This document shows positions 1 through 14,040 of a stretch of DNA of 64,000 nucleotides, piece by piece. The notes beneath the pieces are model-generated. The model made no database searches. It was given only the letters and a program-made list of their open reading frames with translations, and was not told where the DNA came from. The DNA lies in assembly GCA_012295275.1 (NCBI GenBank), contig CM022668.1, forward strand, positions 3,423,383-3,487,382, in the 5' to 3' direction. This DNA is from Chrysomallon squamiferum. Lineage: Eukaryota; Mollusca; Gastropoda; Neomphalida; Peltospiridae. A program made the translations under genes and the position numbers. The first letter of the stretch is position 1. Each line of letters begins with the position of its first letter.

Positions 1-99
1 TTCAGTGATGAGGAGGAAGAAAAATTGCAAGGTACTTTTGACTTATCTGCCCCTGATCTAGAACTTGTTCTTCAAACACTGGAATTCATTTTACAACAG
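1..99 (+). CDS. COMMD10: COMMD10 coding exon (first in window, 5' end not seen)
   Basis: Reads [16 protein letters not shown] then [16 protein letters not shown] in frame 1. It ends CAG followed by gcaaga, a GC-AG type donor; no GT lies near enough to keep the conserved FILQQ end. The exon probably starts before position 1. Confidence 0.92.
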
Positions 100-3000
100 G
101 CAAGAATATATTTTATTTATGTAATCATTGATTATAGTTATTATTACCAATAGCTATAACAGCAGCAGCATACTAGTAGAGTATGGTTCCATATCTATGG
201 TTGCAATAATAATGTCATTATAACTGAATTAATAGTAAAACAAAATAATAAAATTATTATTATTTTTTTTTTTTCTTCAGGAGTTATTACTTTTAGCCTT
301 TTAAATTAGTTAATATTTTGATTAGGATATGAACTAATAATGTAGATAGTAAGTGTTAAGTTTAAGTTTCTTCATAACCAATTCTGAATTGACAAAGTTT
401 ATGTCTGTTTCAGTATTTAGGGGACATTTTCCTGAGTACAGTTTAGTCTGATACTATACTTAAGAAAAAGAAGAGGAAAAGCAATTTTTAAATAATTTAT
501 TTTAAGTATATCATTTTTTATTATTTTTATTTTTATATTATTTCTATTATTTTTTAACACAGTCTGCATACCATGCTGCCAAACCCACAGTATTAGCTCA
601 GCAGTTACAGCAGTTAGAACTGGCAGAAGACAAAGTAAGTTTTTAAATTAACCCTTTTTCTTCTGTACAAATAAGTGTTTCCAAAACAGAATTAGACTTG
701 CATTATATTTTATGTTTTCTGACAGATACTCATTATATATCCTGACCATGCAGTGATAAAAGAAAGACTGTTACATCCAGCTGCATAGTTGAAACATTGA
801 CCATCATTGTCAAAATTGTAAAAATATTCAATATTACCACACAGAAAAACTATAATTAATAATACATATTTTTATTTCTTTTGTTACTGGAGATCTGTTG
901 TTTTTACCCCCAAAACATTACAAAATAAAAATGAGAATAATCTTTTTAAATTCTTACATTACTGTTTCTACATAAATAAAAAAACAAATATATAAATATA
1001 AAAATTAAAAAATTAAAAATTAAAAATAATAAATAAATTAAAATTATCAATATTTATATAGATATGATTAAATTTTCTTTTTTATATTAAAAAATTTAAG
1101 GTTCAGACAATTGTTCAGAAATGGGCAGCCAGTTCAAGTGAGATAGTGCAGAAACTAAGGGAAACTACTCTTGTGCCAAAACAGGTAACCCTTTAATGAT
1201 GCTTTGAAATGTGACCACAGACTTTTACTGTATGCTAATAGTGGCTTTTATAATTGTTTATTTAATAAATTAATTAAAATGAGATAGAAGATGATAAAAT
1301 GCACTAATTATTCAAGAATCTGTACAATCTAAGTTTTAAATATTTGTAAAATAAGAATAAAAACAAATGAAAAATACAGAAAATCATTAATAATTTCAAG
1401 ATACAATAAAGTTTTAATATTTCTTTTTTCCAGCTGGAGACTATAAATTGGAGACTTAATCTTCAAATGGCTCAATCCAGTAGATCAAAACTAAAAATAC
1501 CAAATGCTATCATTGAGCTTGCAGTGAATGATGAAAACACTGAGGTAAAGATCCAGTGGTTATTATTACTACATATTTACAATTTTTATTTAATTAATAG
1601 CTTTGTTAAAACTGAAGATACTTATTTTGTTATAAATAAGTTTTCTTAAAAGTGTAAATATTTATTTTGTTTTTAATAGTTTTCTTAAAATTGTAAATAC
1701 TTATTTTTTATTATTACTATTATTATTAAATTGTCAAAAAAATATTTGTTTATTATTAGTAGTATTATTAACATCATAAATATTTATTTGGTTATTATTA
1801 ATGGTTTTAGTAAAAAGGTAAATACTATTTTAATAATACTAATAATAACAACATAAATAATTACCATTTTAATAAAACTGATAATAACAAAATAAATATT
1901 TACAACTTTACTACTGCTAATAATAACAAAACAAATATTTTTAATTTTAATATAAAATAACTAATAATAACAATAAATATTTACAATATTTCTATTGACA
2001 AAAATAACAATTAGGATAAAATTATTAATCAAAGAAATATTTACTATTTTGATAATATTTTAATAATCACAAAATAAATAAACAATGAAATAAATATTTA
2101 ATTTTCAGTAATAATAACAGAATTTTAATATTTACAATTTTAATAATAATACTAATAAGAACAAACATATTTATAATTTTAACAATATATTAATAAGAAC
2201 AAAACAGATATTAATAATTTTTATAATAATCCTAAAAATAATATAATAAATACTGACAATTTAATAATAATGAAATAAATGTTTAACATTTTAATAACAC
2301 AATAAAATAAAATATGTTTTTTTTTATAAAACACTAATAATAACAATATCAATAATATTGTTATTATTAGTGGTTTTCTATATAAAAAAATTATTACTAA
2401 TAATAACAAAATAAATATATACAATATTCTACTAATAAAAATAACAAAGTATATATTTATACTTTTGATAAAGCTACTGATAACAAAATATTTAAAATTT
2501 TAAAAATACTACTAATAATAACAAAATTAATATTACAGTTTTAAGAAAACTACTAATAATAAAATAAATATTTTCTATTTTAATAAAACAAATAATAAGA
2601 ACATTTATTTTTGTAAAAACCCTGCTAATATTAACATATAAATATTTACAATTTTATTAATTCTACAAATAATAACTAAATATCAGCAATTTTATAATAT
2701 AATAACAATAAAAAATTAAATCTTTACAAATTTAATAAAACTACTAATCACAACTAAATAAATATTTAAAATATTAATTAAAAATCTATTTGTAGTTTTA
2801 TTAAAAAGATAAAAAAAAAGAAGGTTATTACTATTATTAAAATTGTAAATATTTTATTTTGTTATTTGTAGTGTTATTAAAATTGTTAACATATATTTTG
2901 TTATTAAAAGTATTATTATCTTATGATGTTGTGAATCTTGTGAAGAGTAAAATATAGTGAAGTATCAAGCTGATTCATTTTTCAGCTAAAACTTGTTTTT

Positions 3001-6000
3001 CTCAAGTAGAGTCAAATTAGGAGAGTTTTCTAAATAATTTTACTGTCAGTATAAAACACATCTGAGTATATTAACATCACTAAGTGACAGAAATCAAAAA
3101 TAAAACAGTTTTAAAATTGCAATTTGTAATTTTTTTTTTTTTTTTTTGAAAGAACAATGAAAACTGACTGGAAGTAAATAAATTTGTGACTGAAGTTTTA
3201 ATTAGTTAAAAAAATTTGATGTTCAAGTTTAGATTTACATTGATAATTAAATTATTCAGTAATTTTAATGATGGTAAAGTCTTGATTTACATAGGGGATG
3301 GTCATTAATTTTCAAAATAAACTGTTTTTTATTATTAATATAGAATCAGGGCTTACCATTTTCTAGGAGTAAATTTTAAAAGTTATTTTCACCTTTTCAG
3401 TCAGTTCTGAAGGGTGAAGTTTTCATTTTGCTAGGATGTACGAACTGTATTTAATTAAAATTATTACCTTTTATACTGGCTAAATCTCTCTACAACATCC
3501 TCTCAATGTAGTTTGGATTTTGTATTTTATTATTATTATTATTATTTCAAATATTTAATAATGTATAAAATAGAATTGTAACAACAAAACTAAATGTGTA
3601 AATTAATTAGTGAACTATATAATAATGTTTTCATTCTTTATAAAGAAGAGTTTATAATAATTTTTATACTAATAGTATACTACAAACACTGAATAAACAT
3701 GAAGCACCTTTTATTCAAAATTTTATTTATGATTATTAGCTGTTACAAAAACTTTATTATTAATTGAACAAATGACATATAAATAATTACATATTAAATT
3801 AAAATTGTAATAGTTTGTTTTGTTTTGGGGAGTCTTTTTTGTTATTATGTGATGTTACATATTTCCTGTAAATAATTATTTATTATATATAATTTTCTGT
3901 TAGTATGTTGAGTAACTTGTTTAATAATTGCACAAACATGCTAACAGTTGCTTAGATCAATTTTCCTTGAGGCAGTTTTTCTATCTTAGCTATTGTGTAA
4001 TGTCTGGTTTCCCCATGGTAATGGATAATCTGTTGTTTCTAATTAGTAAGAGTAGACCCTAGAGATGTAAGTGGCAGGTTTCCTCTGTCCTGAAAAATTA
4101 TTTTATGTCTGAATATAAATATTATCGTTAAAAAAGAATAGGTTGATGTGTTAATAAACATTCACTCATTTTCATGTGTTTATTTTCAGACCAAAGAGAA
4201 GATACGGATGGAATTCAATCATGAAGAACTGTATGCATTTTATAATCAAGTATGTTTCAGAAATTTAGTTAATATAATAAATTAGTTAATATTTTTTTAC
4301 AAACAGGAATCTAGAGGGGAATTCCCAGTGGCAGTCTCTCTGTCTTATATTGGCCAATTGTACCAATGTGTTACAACTTAAATCATCCAATTACTGCAGC
4401 CTGTATTTCTGAAATTACTGCCCCTTATACATCATTATATATTAGATTGACCAAGATATACATATATGTTTCATGTAAAGAGACATGATGATGTTATTAT
4501 AGAAATTACAAATCAATGACATTTGAAGCTGAACCTCTGACTGGTTGAATTAAAGCACAGACCATTGGAGTGGCTTCAGGAAATGAAAGTGTATTGAAGA
4601 GAAAATGTCTTCCAGAAACTACACAGTGTTACAATGCAGTGACAGAGCTGATTATCAGACTGCAGCAAAAAAACTTTTATCTAATAAAAGTATTTCAACT
4701 GTGTACACCTGATAATAAATAAAATGTGACATGATATTTCTAGCTGTCATATTTAAACATATATTATATATTGATAAAGTTGTGAGCATCATATTAATGT
4801 TATTCCATAAACATAATAATAAAAACAACAGACATAGAAACAAAATAAAAATAATGTATAACATATTTGGTCACATTTATGACCATATTCCTTTTTTGGC
4901 AAGTAAGAAAACATTTATATAACAGCTAAGTAATTAAATTGTGAGAAAACTAAAGTGAGGAATATAACAAACACAGTAACATCTTTCTTTTCACAGGTCA
5001 GAAATTAATTGTTTTGTAATCAGTCTGCGTGAAATCACATGATCATAACTTTTCTGGGAATTAGATACGATTTTGTGATTTTATGTGAGCTATCCAATTA
5101 TTTTCCATTCCAAACACTTTACTACAAATAATATTCATAAACACAGTTTTTCTATTCTAGTTTTAAAAAAAAGAGCTTTTTTTTATTATTTTTTTTTTCT
5201 TTCTCCTAATATAACCATTATTTTTGCAGGAATGGGTTATCTACCTTCCATAAAAAATTCTATATTCAGTTTGTGACTGGTGTGATGGATACTGACTATA
5301 TATATCATAGTTTTGTTAAACAAATGTTCACTCATTAAAAAATTTACAAACACTGCAGGACCATTTATAAATTGTGCAGAAGTACAAATAAAATTTTGTC
5401 TACCAGTTTTTAATAACTCGCTGTTAACATTAAAATGTATGAAAGGCATTTTAATCAAGTCTATGAATAAAATGATAAGTATTTATAATAAGCTCTAAAG
5501 AAAAGTTAATACATATGGAGATCTAAAAGAAATGACTTAGATATAAGAAAAAAATAAATTTTGTTTCTGTTTTTAACTTGACCTGTTGACCCTGTTAAAG
5601 AAGTAGTTTGTTATTACTTCTGACAGTTTGAGACTGTTTTTGAACTTAATTCCACATTCAGAAGGATGTGACATTAGGAAAAGAAAAGTTTGAGAAAGTT
5701 GCTGTGAAACATTTCTGTTGTCATGTAAGTGTAATACTCTAAGGTAAATATACATATGATCTAAAATAACACTAGGTAAACCTAAAAATAATGTACATAA
5801 TCTACAATAATGCAGACAAAAATCAGAACAAATCTTAATAAATCATATAAACTCAGGTGTAAAAATGAAAAATCAATACAGGTAAAGTATGTTTTATGAT
5901 AAATACAGGTAGGACAGGTAACTGATACAGGTAACGCTCAAATGGGTCCTGAATCATTTCAGTTAAAGGTACAAATAAAGATTTAAAAAAATAAAATTTG

Positions 6001-9000
6001 GATTCTGTTCAAATATTTCCAACCCCAGCAAAGTGAGATTGTTTTTCTGGTTAAATTATTCTTCATTACAATTACAGTTGTTTAATTAATTAAAGATAGC
6101 CAGTTGAAAACTCTTGCATAAGTGGGGGTTTTTTTGGTTTTTTTTTCCTCTGTGCTTTTTATTGCACTAATTAGAGTTATCTATGAAATTTATAATAAAA
6201 TTTCTGACTTCAAACTGTTATGTCTTTTTTGATAAAGAATGCATTAAATTCAACAATTTTTGGAATTTATCATTTTCCAGCAAATTGATTAAAAATTAAA
6301 AAATGAATCTCTTTGCCAACAAAAATACTTTAAACAATAATAATTCAGGTATATAAACAATATGAAATGAAAAGATTATAAATTTTCTTAGAATATATAT
6401 TTAAAAACATACTTAAATTTAAATTTTTGTCTAATATTGTTCTAAAACATGATGCTAATATCTGTTTCTCTAATATATGTATGAGTGGTTTATAAAATCA
6501 GTGTTTAAATGAACTGATTATGATGATGGTGTCACTTTATAAAATTTAGGATTCATTCGCAGAATGTTTTTGAATTTGTAATTATTGTTTGTTTGTTTTA
6601 TTTGTTTCTGTTTAATTTATATACATTGATACATATTTATTGTATATGTGTTTTTTATTTTTGTAATTGTAGTTTTCAGAAATATTTTAGATTTTGGAAT
6701 TCACAATTTCTTGAAATCTGATTTTTATTTTATTTATTTTGTTTTATATTTTGCTTGTTATTTCATTTTTATTTTTAATTTTTCATGCAAAAGATACTCT
6801 TCTGTTTTTGGTTAGTATTGGAAAGAAGTAGTTGATGTTATTGAGTACTGTCTATATGCTGACATTCTAAGATTTTACAGTAACATGTTATTTAGGAAGA
6901 CAGGCTATGATGTTACCAGAAACCATCTGTTAAGTGAGACTCTAGCTGGATGTTTTCACTGACACCCAGACTGTTGACAGCTCCTGTCAATGTCAACAAT
7001 TTCAGCTTTGTTTTTGTTCTGTTTTATTCCTTTTTAATTTTATTATTTTTATATATATTTTGTTTTATTTTAATTTATTTTATTTTAAGATATTTTATTT
7101 ATTCATTTATTCATTTATTTATTTATGAGGGGATCAATGAGAGTTTTGATTATCACTATTGTAAAACTAGAATAAATTAAACTGAAATTCTTCTTATGTC
7201 TTAGGTGTTTTACTTCTTTGTTTGTTTTTGTTTGAGTATATTTCTTTCTGCCAATTGATTGAACATGGTGTATATTAGTAATATTTATTTGTTATAACAA
7301 TAGTTATTATTTTCATTTTTATTTTTTATTATTATTATTTTATAAATTTTATTTATTGTTTTCTGTTAACATAAGTTTTATAACAAGACATTAAAATGGA
7401 TTCAACTAGTACCAGATTTATTATAATTACCATTGTTCATGAAGTTCCTGAAGACTATATCAAAACATTATTTTCATAAATTTGTTTACATACTTCTGAC
7501 AGACAAATACTTTCTAAGTTAGTACATATTATTTATCATATTTTCCCTTAAGGCTGCTGTCTGTATAATTTATAATTATTATTTCAACGATAAAAATGAT
7601 CTTTGAATTCCATATTTATTTGTACTTTATCACCAGTTTTACTAGAACTGGCCTTATGTTCCTCTTTTCTCTGTTCTTACACTAATACGTGGTAAATACT
7701 GCATTACTGACCAACGTCTGTTACACAGCATGATGGGGCTAGCAGAGTAACTGTTGTTTGAAATTCACATGTAACCAAGTGAACAGTTACACCCATGTTA
7801 CTTTCTTGTCTTAATCTGAGGAGTCACATTGCAGCTATGTTTAAAGGTTAGAAGTACTGTGTATATTTTGAATGTCCTCTCCTCCTCTCCAATTATTATT
7901 ATTTTTTATTTTTTATAAAAAGATTTAAACCACTAAAACCTAAGAAATGAGTTGTTAAAGCCAGTGTCAGTGAAAAAACAAGAACCCAGTGATAAAGAAA
8001 ATGGTCATATCAGGATAGAAAACTGTGACTCCAACTTGTCATTAGAATAAGGTATTAAGTACATCAGCTTGTAAACAACACAAATATTCATAAAATAGGT
8101 TTAATTAGTTGATTGATGTTATTAAATTATCATTTAATCTCTCTCATGTTTTTTTTTTATTTTTTCTTTCCCTAATTATTTAAACAGGTATAATTTAAAC
8201 AATAAATAATAATAATATTTAAAAGAGTGTAAAATATTTCTCATTTTGCATAATTATAATTTGAAATAGTACACATTTATAAAACTATGCTGCTTCTTTT
8301 TTTCAGTGAAAGACCATTGTACATTCCCTATTAAAATCAAAAAAACAAAAAGATTTATCACTTATTCATTACTAATTTTTTTAATTTTCTATTGCTTCTT
8401 TTAAATTATCTTGTTTTTCCTTGCTTCTTTCTCTTGTTGATTTTTTTTTTTTTGCATTAATTTCTTCTTTAGAATAAACAAGAAAAATGATCAAATGAGC
8501 AGCTAAAAACATGTGTGTGTTTATCAAACCCTGTCAGAACTGCTGGGTGTAGGCATCTTGCAAGTACAAACAACAACAACAACAACACAATGTGGGGTGG
8601 GGTGGAGCTGTGTTTGTGCAGAGATGTGATTAATAGGACAAGTTGTTCAACAGCAGCAGAAAAACACTGCTTTTGTTTAAAACCATTCTGGAAATTCTCC
8701 TCGGAATGTTTGAGGTTTGATACCACAGTTGGTGTGTCGCCATGACAGCAGTTTTGTACACAGTGGTGACGGACTGTGGAACTTACAGTATCCCTTCAGA
8801 TGTTTTTAACAAACTGTTAGAAATCTGCACCTTATTGCTGTTCATTTGTTTTTATACTGTTTCAACAGAGTCATATTTAAAAAAAATATATTATTATTTC
8901 TATTATAATTGTTATTATCATCATCATCATTTTCATTATTATTGTTGTTGTTGTTGTTGTTGTTGTTGTTACTGCTGGTCACTGAAAAGAACCCATGCTG

Positions 9001-10798
9001 TCAGTTGCAGTTTATCAGCAGACATAAAGAGACAAAAAATCTTTAGTATTAAAATATACTGAGATAATATTGATTCATTTTCTGTCAGATGTTTTTACTG
9101 ATATTTTGTGTGACTGATTGATTTTTAAAGTGTTCTTCACAAATTAAAGAATTTTTTTTAACTGATTTCAAAAAGACAAATAAAACTTCAGGTAATATAA
9201 TTTTGAAATAAATCTTCAGGTGTTTGCTATGAGAAGTGAATAGATTGAATGATTGTTTAACAACACTCCAGCACAGCAACAACAACAACAACAGTAATAA
9301 AGTTAATTTACTTTAAAGGTAATTGTAGATGAAGCTGGAGTGAATGGACTGATTTTGCCAGTCAGACAAAACTTTGTCACTAACAGAACATTTAAATTAT
9401 GAGAGGCCCACACTGGTGTAAGACACTTTGACAGCTAATTCTGTTGACAAACATAACTAGCTACTCATCAAAATACTGTTTTCTTTTTAGAAGATAAACT
9501 AACATTCTCTTGTATTTATTTCTAATGAAATTAACTTTATATCTGTATGCTGTATTTATATAGTTTTCTAATAATGTTTTTTTTTATCATTTTATGTCAA
9601 TATGGCAGCAGATATAATTGTAACCATTCTTTAGCAACTTTATTTTTCATGATATATTGGAAACTTGAAAAAAATCAAAGAATTTAATCAGTACAGCTTT
9701 TGTTTTACTTCCTTACAATTTGTCCCCTCAGCTGTAGTTTTTGACATTGTTATAAGTATAAAATGTCAACTTTGTATCACAAATATTTTAATTTATTTGA
9801 GGTGGTTGGCAGAAATGCAGACAGAATGTCTCAGACACATAACTGAGTAAATTCTTCAAAGAACTCAAGGGTATTTGCTTCCTGCACTGACTTATTTTTT
9901 CCTGTTTAAGAAGGTTGCAAATGTTTGTGAACCTCAGTGAAAACCTTCTTTAAAACATTTTGTGTGATTTTTTTTCTTTATTATTCTGTCACTTTTTATT
10001 TCATTTTAATTTTTCTTTATTTGTTTTTCCTTAGTGGTTTCATTATTATTATTATTATTATTATTAATTTAAAAAAATTTTTTATTATGTCTGTATTTTT
10101 TTAAAACCTGTTAAAACATTCTTTATACCTGTAACAATTAATTATTTGTGACTAATAAATCCATTATATATATTACATAGTTTTGTGTTTGGTCAAAACA
10201 ATGAAAACAAATACCCTATGCTAGGCTTTTATGCCTTATAAAAATGGTATAAAAATATTTGTTATTTGAAGAAGTCCAATATAACATTTACAAGGTTATC
10301 ATAACCTGAATTTTCCCTTCCAGTTTCCCTCCTCCTGTGTAATGTTTAAATGTAACATCAGTATGTAGCTTTCAACATCTTTTTCTAGATTTAGAGTATC
10401 AGTATGTGGATTTGTAATAACTATATCTAGATTTTGTGACAACCAAAGCTAGATTTCTTGCATCTACACATCAAGATCTGTTACAGTTGTAACATCTAGA
10501 TTTTTAACATTTGTATCTTGATTTTTAACATTCATATATAGATTTATAACATTATGTCTAGGTTTATAATATTTCTGGGCTGCAGTAAATAGCAATTATT
10601 CTATTCATTATCTCTGTCCATATACAAAGGAAGTAGTGTTGATTGTAACATTTAAATCTCTTTGTTTGCAGGTGTATTTCTTACAGCATGCTCAGTTACT
10701 TGTCTGTATGTCTGATACTTCACTACTAACAAATTTAATTATATTTCTTATTTTGACAGCTGGAAACAATACAGAAACAATTGGATGCCTTGAGCTGA
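1..10798 (+). CDS. COMMD10: COMMD10, COMM domain-containing protein 10 (3' part of gene, six coding exons)
   Basis: COMMD10 is a subunit of the COMMD/CCDC22/CCDC93 (Commander) complex, which acts in endosomal recycling of membrane cargo; COMMD proteins also modulate NF-kB. The coding exons seen are 1-99, 563-634, 1101-1184, 1434-1544, 4190-4249 and 10760-10798. All join in phase 0 and give 154 residues ending at TGA 10796-10798. The acidic start [10 protein letters not shown], the segment [14 protein letters not shown], and the end [12 protein letters not shown] match vertebrate COMMD10 block by block. The C-terminal COMM domain covers the last ~70 residues (from [11 protein letters not shown]). 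The family is about 200 residues, so roughly 48 N-terminal residues lie left of the window. Intron lengths are 0.46, 0.47, 0.25, 2.65 and 6.5 kb. The first intron uses a GC donor. Confidence 0.95.
563..634 (+). CDS. COMMD10: COMMD10 coding exon
   Basis: 24 codons, phase 0 to 0, reading [20 protein letters not shown] then AEDK. Acceptor ...acacag, donor gtaagt. Corresponds to the KPAALQQQLE-type helix of vertebrate COMMD10. Confidence 0.92.
1101..1184 (+). CDS. COMMD10: COMMD10 coding exon
   Basis: 28 codons, phase 0 to 0, containing [20 protein letters not shown] and ending VPKQ. Acceptor tttaag, donor gtaacc. Confidence 0.9.
1434..1544 (+). CDS. COMMD10: COMMD10 coding exon, start of COMM domain
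   Basis: 37 codons, phase 0 to 0. [20 protein letters not shown] contains the conserved W of the COMM domain; it continues to [13 protein letters not shown]. Acceptor ttttttccag, donor gtaaag. Reading past the donor gives a spurious 60-residue open frame. Confidence 0.95.
1640..2930. repeat. Degenerate AT-rich minisatellite with inverted ends in COMMD10 intron
   Basis: About 1.3 kb made almost only of variants of a ~42-bp unit (ATATTTACAATTTTAATAAA followed by ACTACTAATAATAACAAAA). From about 1,830 to 2,770 the units read in this orientation. At both ends (about 1,640-1,830 and 2,780-2,930) the units read as the reverse complement, e.g. GGTTTTAGTAAAAAGGTAAA at 1803. No coding signal. Confidence 0.7.
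2931..4189 (+). other. COMMD10 intron, remainder
   Basis: Non-coding A/T-rich intron sequence with a poly-T run near 3,130 and a short (ATT)n at 3,529-3,545. I see no exon or recognisable element. Confidence 0.5.
4190..4249 (+). CDS. COMMD10: COMMD10 coding exon, COMM domain
   Basis: 20 codons, phase 0 to 0: [20 protein letters not shown]. Acceptor tattttcag, donor gtatgt. The HEELYAFYN block matches the family motif HKELFDFYN. Confidence 0.95.
4250..10759 (+). other. COMMD10 last intron (6.5 kb)
   Basis: No exon, RNA gene or intact transposon recognised. It holds short repeats: (CAA)n 8568-8587, (TTG)n 8941-8969, (CAA)n 9275-9292, (ATT)n about 10045-10068, and a run of TAGATTT-type repeats at 10,380-10,580. 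CpG is almost absent. Confidence 0.6.
10380..10580 (+). repeat. Degenerate tandem repeat around TAGATTT
   Basis: TAGATTT or close variants recur about every 20-40 bases, often as TAACATCTAGATTT-like blocks (10388, 10430, 10450, 10496, 10540 and neighbours). It lies in the last COMMD10 intron shortly before the last exon. Confidence 0.5.
10760..10798 (+). CDS. COMMD10: COMMD10 last coding exon
   Basis: [12 protein letters not shown] followed by TGA. Acceptor ttttgacag. The C-terminus matches the family end LETIQAQLDSL. It follows a 6.5 kb intron. Confidence 0.95.
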   Translation: METIQKQLDALS

Positions 10799-10935
10799 GA
10801 ACCTTGCCAGTGCATTGTTGCATTCCAAATCAAAAGTGAACAATAAGAGTTACTGATAGTGGTGATATATAATACCCTTGTTACTATGAATCACTGATAG
10901 ATAAATTAATAGAAAATAAAATTTTATAAAGTAAA
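10799..10935 (+). terminator. COMMD10 3' UTR with poly(A) signal
   Basis: A canonical AATAAA lies at 10915-10920, about 117 bases after the stop codon, and A/T-rich sequence follows. This is the first good polyadenylation signal after the stop; the cleavage site is inferred to be 10-30 bases later. Confidence 0.65.
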
Positions 10936-11915
10936 ATGTAAAATTATATTAATATATAATGATTTTGTTTTATTGTAAATATGTTAACATGAATGAAGGT
11001 GTCTTTAATATACATGTAATATATATATGTATGGCAGAATGTTCATGTGTGCAGAGAAAAAACACTGAACTAGAATAACAGACATACTGACACATAAATT
11101 AAATATCAAGGTTTATCTAACAATTTTAACTTTATTGCCTGTTTTGTAATAAGATTGATTTTGTACCCACCCACAAGTTATAAACATGTAGGAATATTTT
11201 GTTTCTTTTTATTGCTCTCTGTTCTAGCAGAGAAATTTTTCAAATAAGTTCAAATAAAATGTAATTGCTCTCAAAATATTAAAGTGAAAACATGACTGAA
11301 CTGTTGTAACTATTTTAGAACTAGTGAAAATAATCTGTTTAATCCAGTGTAAAACAAGAAAATAGAGATAAGATATCTGGACTAAATGAAACAATTTATT
11401 GCTACAATTAGCACACTCAAAAAGACATCAAGCACATAATTTAAACTGTAAAAATATGTGGACTGTGACAACAGATGTAAGATAACAAAACAGATTACTG
11501 GTTTTTTAACACTGGTAGTTGTAAGACAACATTGTTGGAGATAATTCAGTTGTCAACAAAATTGTAGAAAAATGTTCTTTGATTATTCGTGATTATGATG
11601 GTACACATGGAGTTACTACTGGTACATTCAGGGCATCTCTGAAAACAATTCTATTGTCAATGATTCCCACCAGACATATTAGTGCAATTATTAAAACAAA
11701 TAAAATACTAATAAAATGAAAAATAAGAATGTATTGCGAATTTTTGTACATAATTGTTTCTCTGATTGTTTTTGTCGTTGTTGTTGTGGTTGTTATGTCA
11801 TGTTTGCAATTTACTGGTTTCTTGCCAACTCTGTTGGCTCTTAAAATTATAACATACTGTAGTTAAAATGCAGATGAATGGGTCCTTTTTATTTTTATTA
11901 ATTAATTAATTTATT

Positions 11916-11995
<80 letters not shown>

Positions 11996-12624
11996 TTGTG
12001 GTATTCTATCTTTGTTAAAGTTATTAAAACTTAATCGTGAGTCTTCGTTTGTTTTTACAGCGTGATCCATTTATGCTTAAATTCCATCTCTTTAAATTCC
12101 GAACTGAAAAAGTTACACGAAACGAACAGTCCCAAACCCTCACCTGGTGTTTATTATCGCGAATATTTTAAAATCGATTTGTAAATACGTTGTAGTCTGC
12201 TATCCACGAGCTTAAAGTTATGATTAAAATGGTCAGCTCTGTGATCCGAAAAATTCATTTTCAGTTGACATTTTAAAAGTTGAGTCTGAACTATTTTTAT
12301 TTCGAAGTCGAAATAATATAATTCTAAACTTTGTGACATCATTTTTCTGGTGTATTTATATCTGGATGTACGCGATGTAAACAATCTGCAGATGTTTCTA
12401 AGTCGCACGTTTTTCAGTGTGTTTTATGAATATAGTACACGTGACAAGTGGCTGACGAGTCAAAAATGTAAATTTGTCTTCATAAACAGTAAAGTAATTT
12501 TAGCACATTCTTTTATCGTCTTTTAAATGCAGCCCCTTCATTTCAGAACTGATAAAATTCCATGTCAACATCACCATTTATAATTTTTTTCGTTTATTTT
12601 TTGTATCATTTTGTTAGATTTATT

Positions 12625-12665
<41 letters not shown>

Positions 12666-14004
12666 CTTTATTTTATTTTATTTTATTATTTTGTTTTTAT
12701 TGGCTATTATTATTTTTCATCTTCATAGTGAAAGTAACATTATAATAATAAATAGCATTCAGCAGCTTAGATGTTCAATATTTCATTGTTTGGTTTCAGC
12801 AGACAAACAGCGTATCTTACAACGTGCACGATCTCGCCACGACACCATAGCTGCTGTGAATTTATTTCAGTGGCCAGTAAAACCAGAACAACATAGCTCG
12901 TTATGTTTCTCTTTTAAACATCTAGCTAACAAATCCAGAGTCGACTTTTAAAACCACTTAGATTCTATAATTATCAGTAGAATTTACGATATATTTCAGA
13001 CAAAACTAAATAGTAGTAAATTAATTTCTTACGAGATGACGTCACGGTGAAATTCAGAATTTGTTATTTCACTGTATTACTTTATTATTAGCAAAGGCTG
13101 ATGCTAGAACAAGAATCCAAAGATACGTTTCAAGCAAATATTAGCTTTTACACCCAGGCTTATTATTATCCTAAAATACACACTGGGGAAGAGAGAGAAA
13201 AAAGAAATCTTTATCATAGATACTTGTTGAAAGATATGTGTTAAAATGAGAACACGAGCTGGATATATCTATAGTAATTCATGAATATCTATGTCCAGTA
13301 TAAACAGAACATTGGTGTTTCTATGCAATGTAAAAAAAAAATTACGCTATTGATTGCCACAGCTTTGTGCAGTAAGTAATGTAATTATAAGCACTTATGA
13401 TTGAGTTCTGCCGTATCGTCACGTTTCTGATTGGGTTACACAGACACCTTGCCTTCCACGTGCTTCGGGCAATCTCGGCCTGCTCGTTATAACATACAAT
13501 TTGTCATGGTGCTTAACATCGTTAACTTTCTGTTTCGTTACTTTTCGGATAATGTTGAGATGATATTCTCCTGAAGGCTTTTAATTAAGAGAGAATAAGA
13601 AAAAAATAAAATAAAATGAAAAAGACAGAATACATACATACATATATATATATAATTTTATATTACAGATTATTTTTGTCATATATCTACTTAAACAGAG
13701 TAAAAAATGAGGCGTTCTGAAATGGATATTACATGCACGAACTGATAAATTAGAAAAAGAAATTACAGTTTGGTATTACATTCTCGAAATTTCCCTCTTT
13801 TTAATTTTATCCGATCGATCGTGGAAACCAAATTATAAATAAATAAGGTAATAAAAATAAAATAAACACACACACACACACACACACCATTATTATTGAT
13901 GACTGATGGTCATTATTCAAACTGAGACAAAAAAACTTCAACAGGCTGAATTTAATTATCCCTATTCATTACATATAATTTCACTCAGTATTTCAAAAAG
14001 TCAT

Positions 14005-14040
<36 letters not shown>

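Noticed and set aside
8469-9062. Several frames of 76-106 codons around CAA/TTG repeats
   Set aside because: Repeat-driven (poly-His, poly-Cys) and inside the last COMMD10 intron.
12562-12951. 129-codon + strand frame ending SVDF-like sequence with an acceptor-like tttcag inside
   Set aside because: The first half translates ATT repeats; the second half matches nothing I know and has no partner exons.
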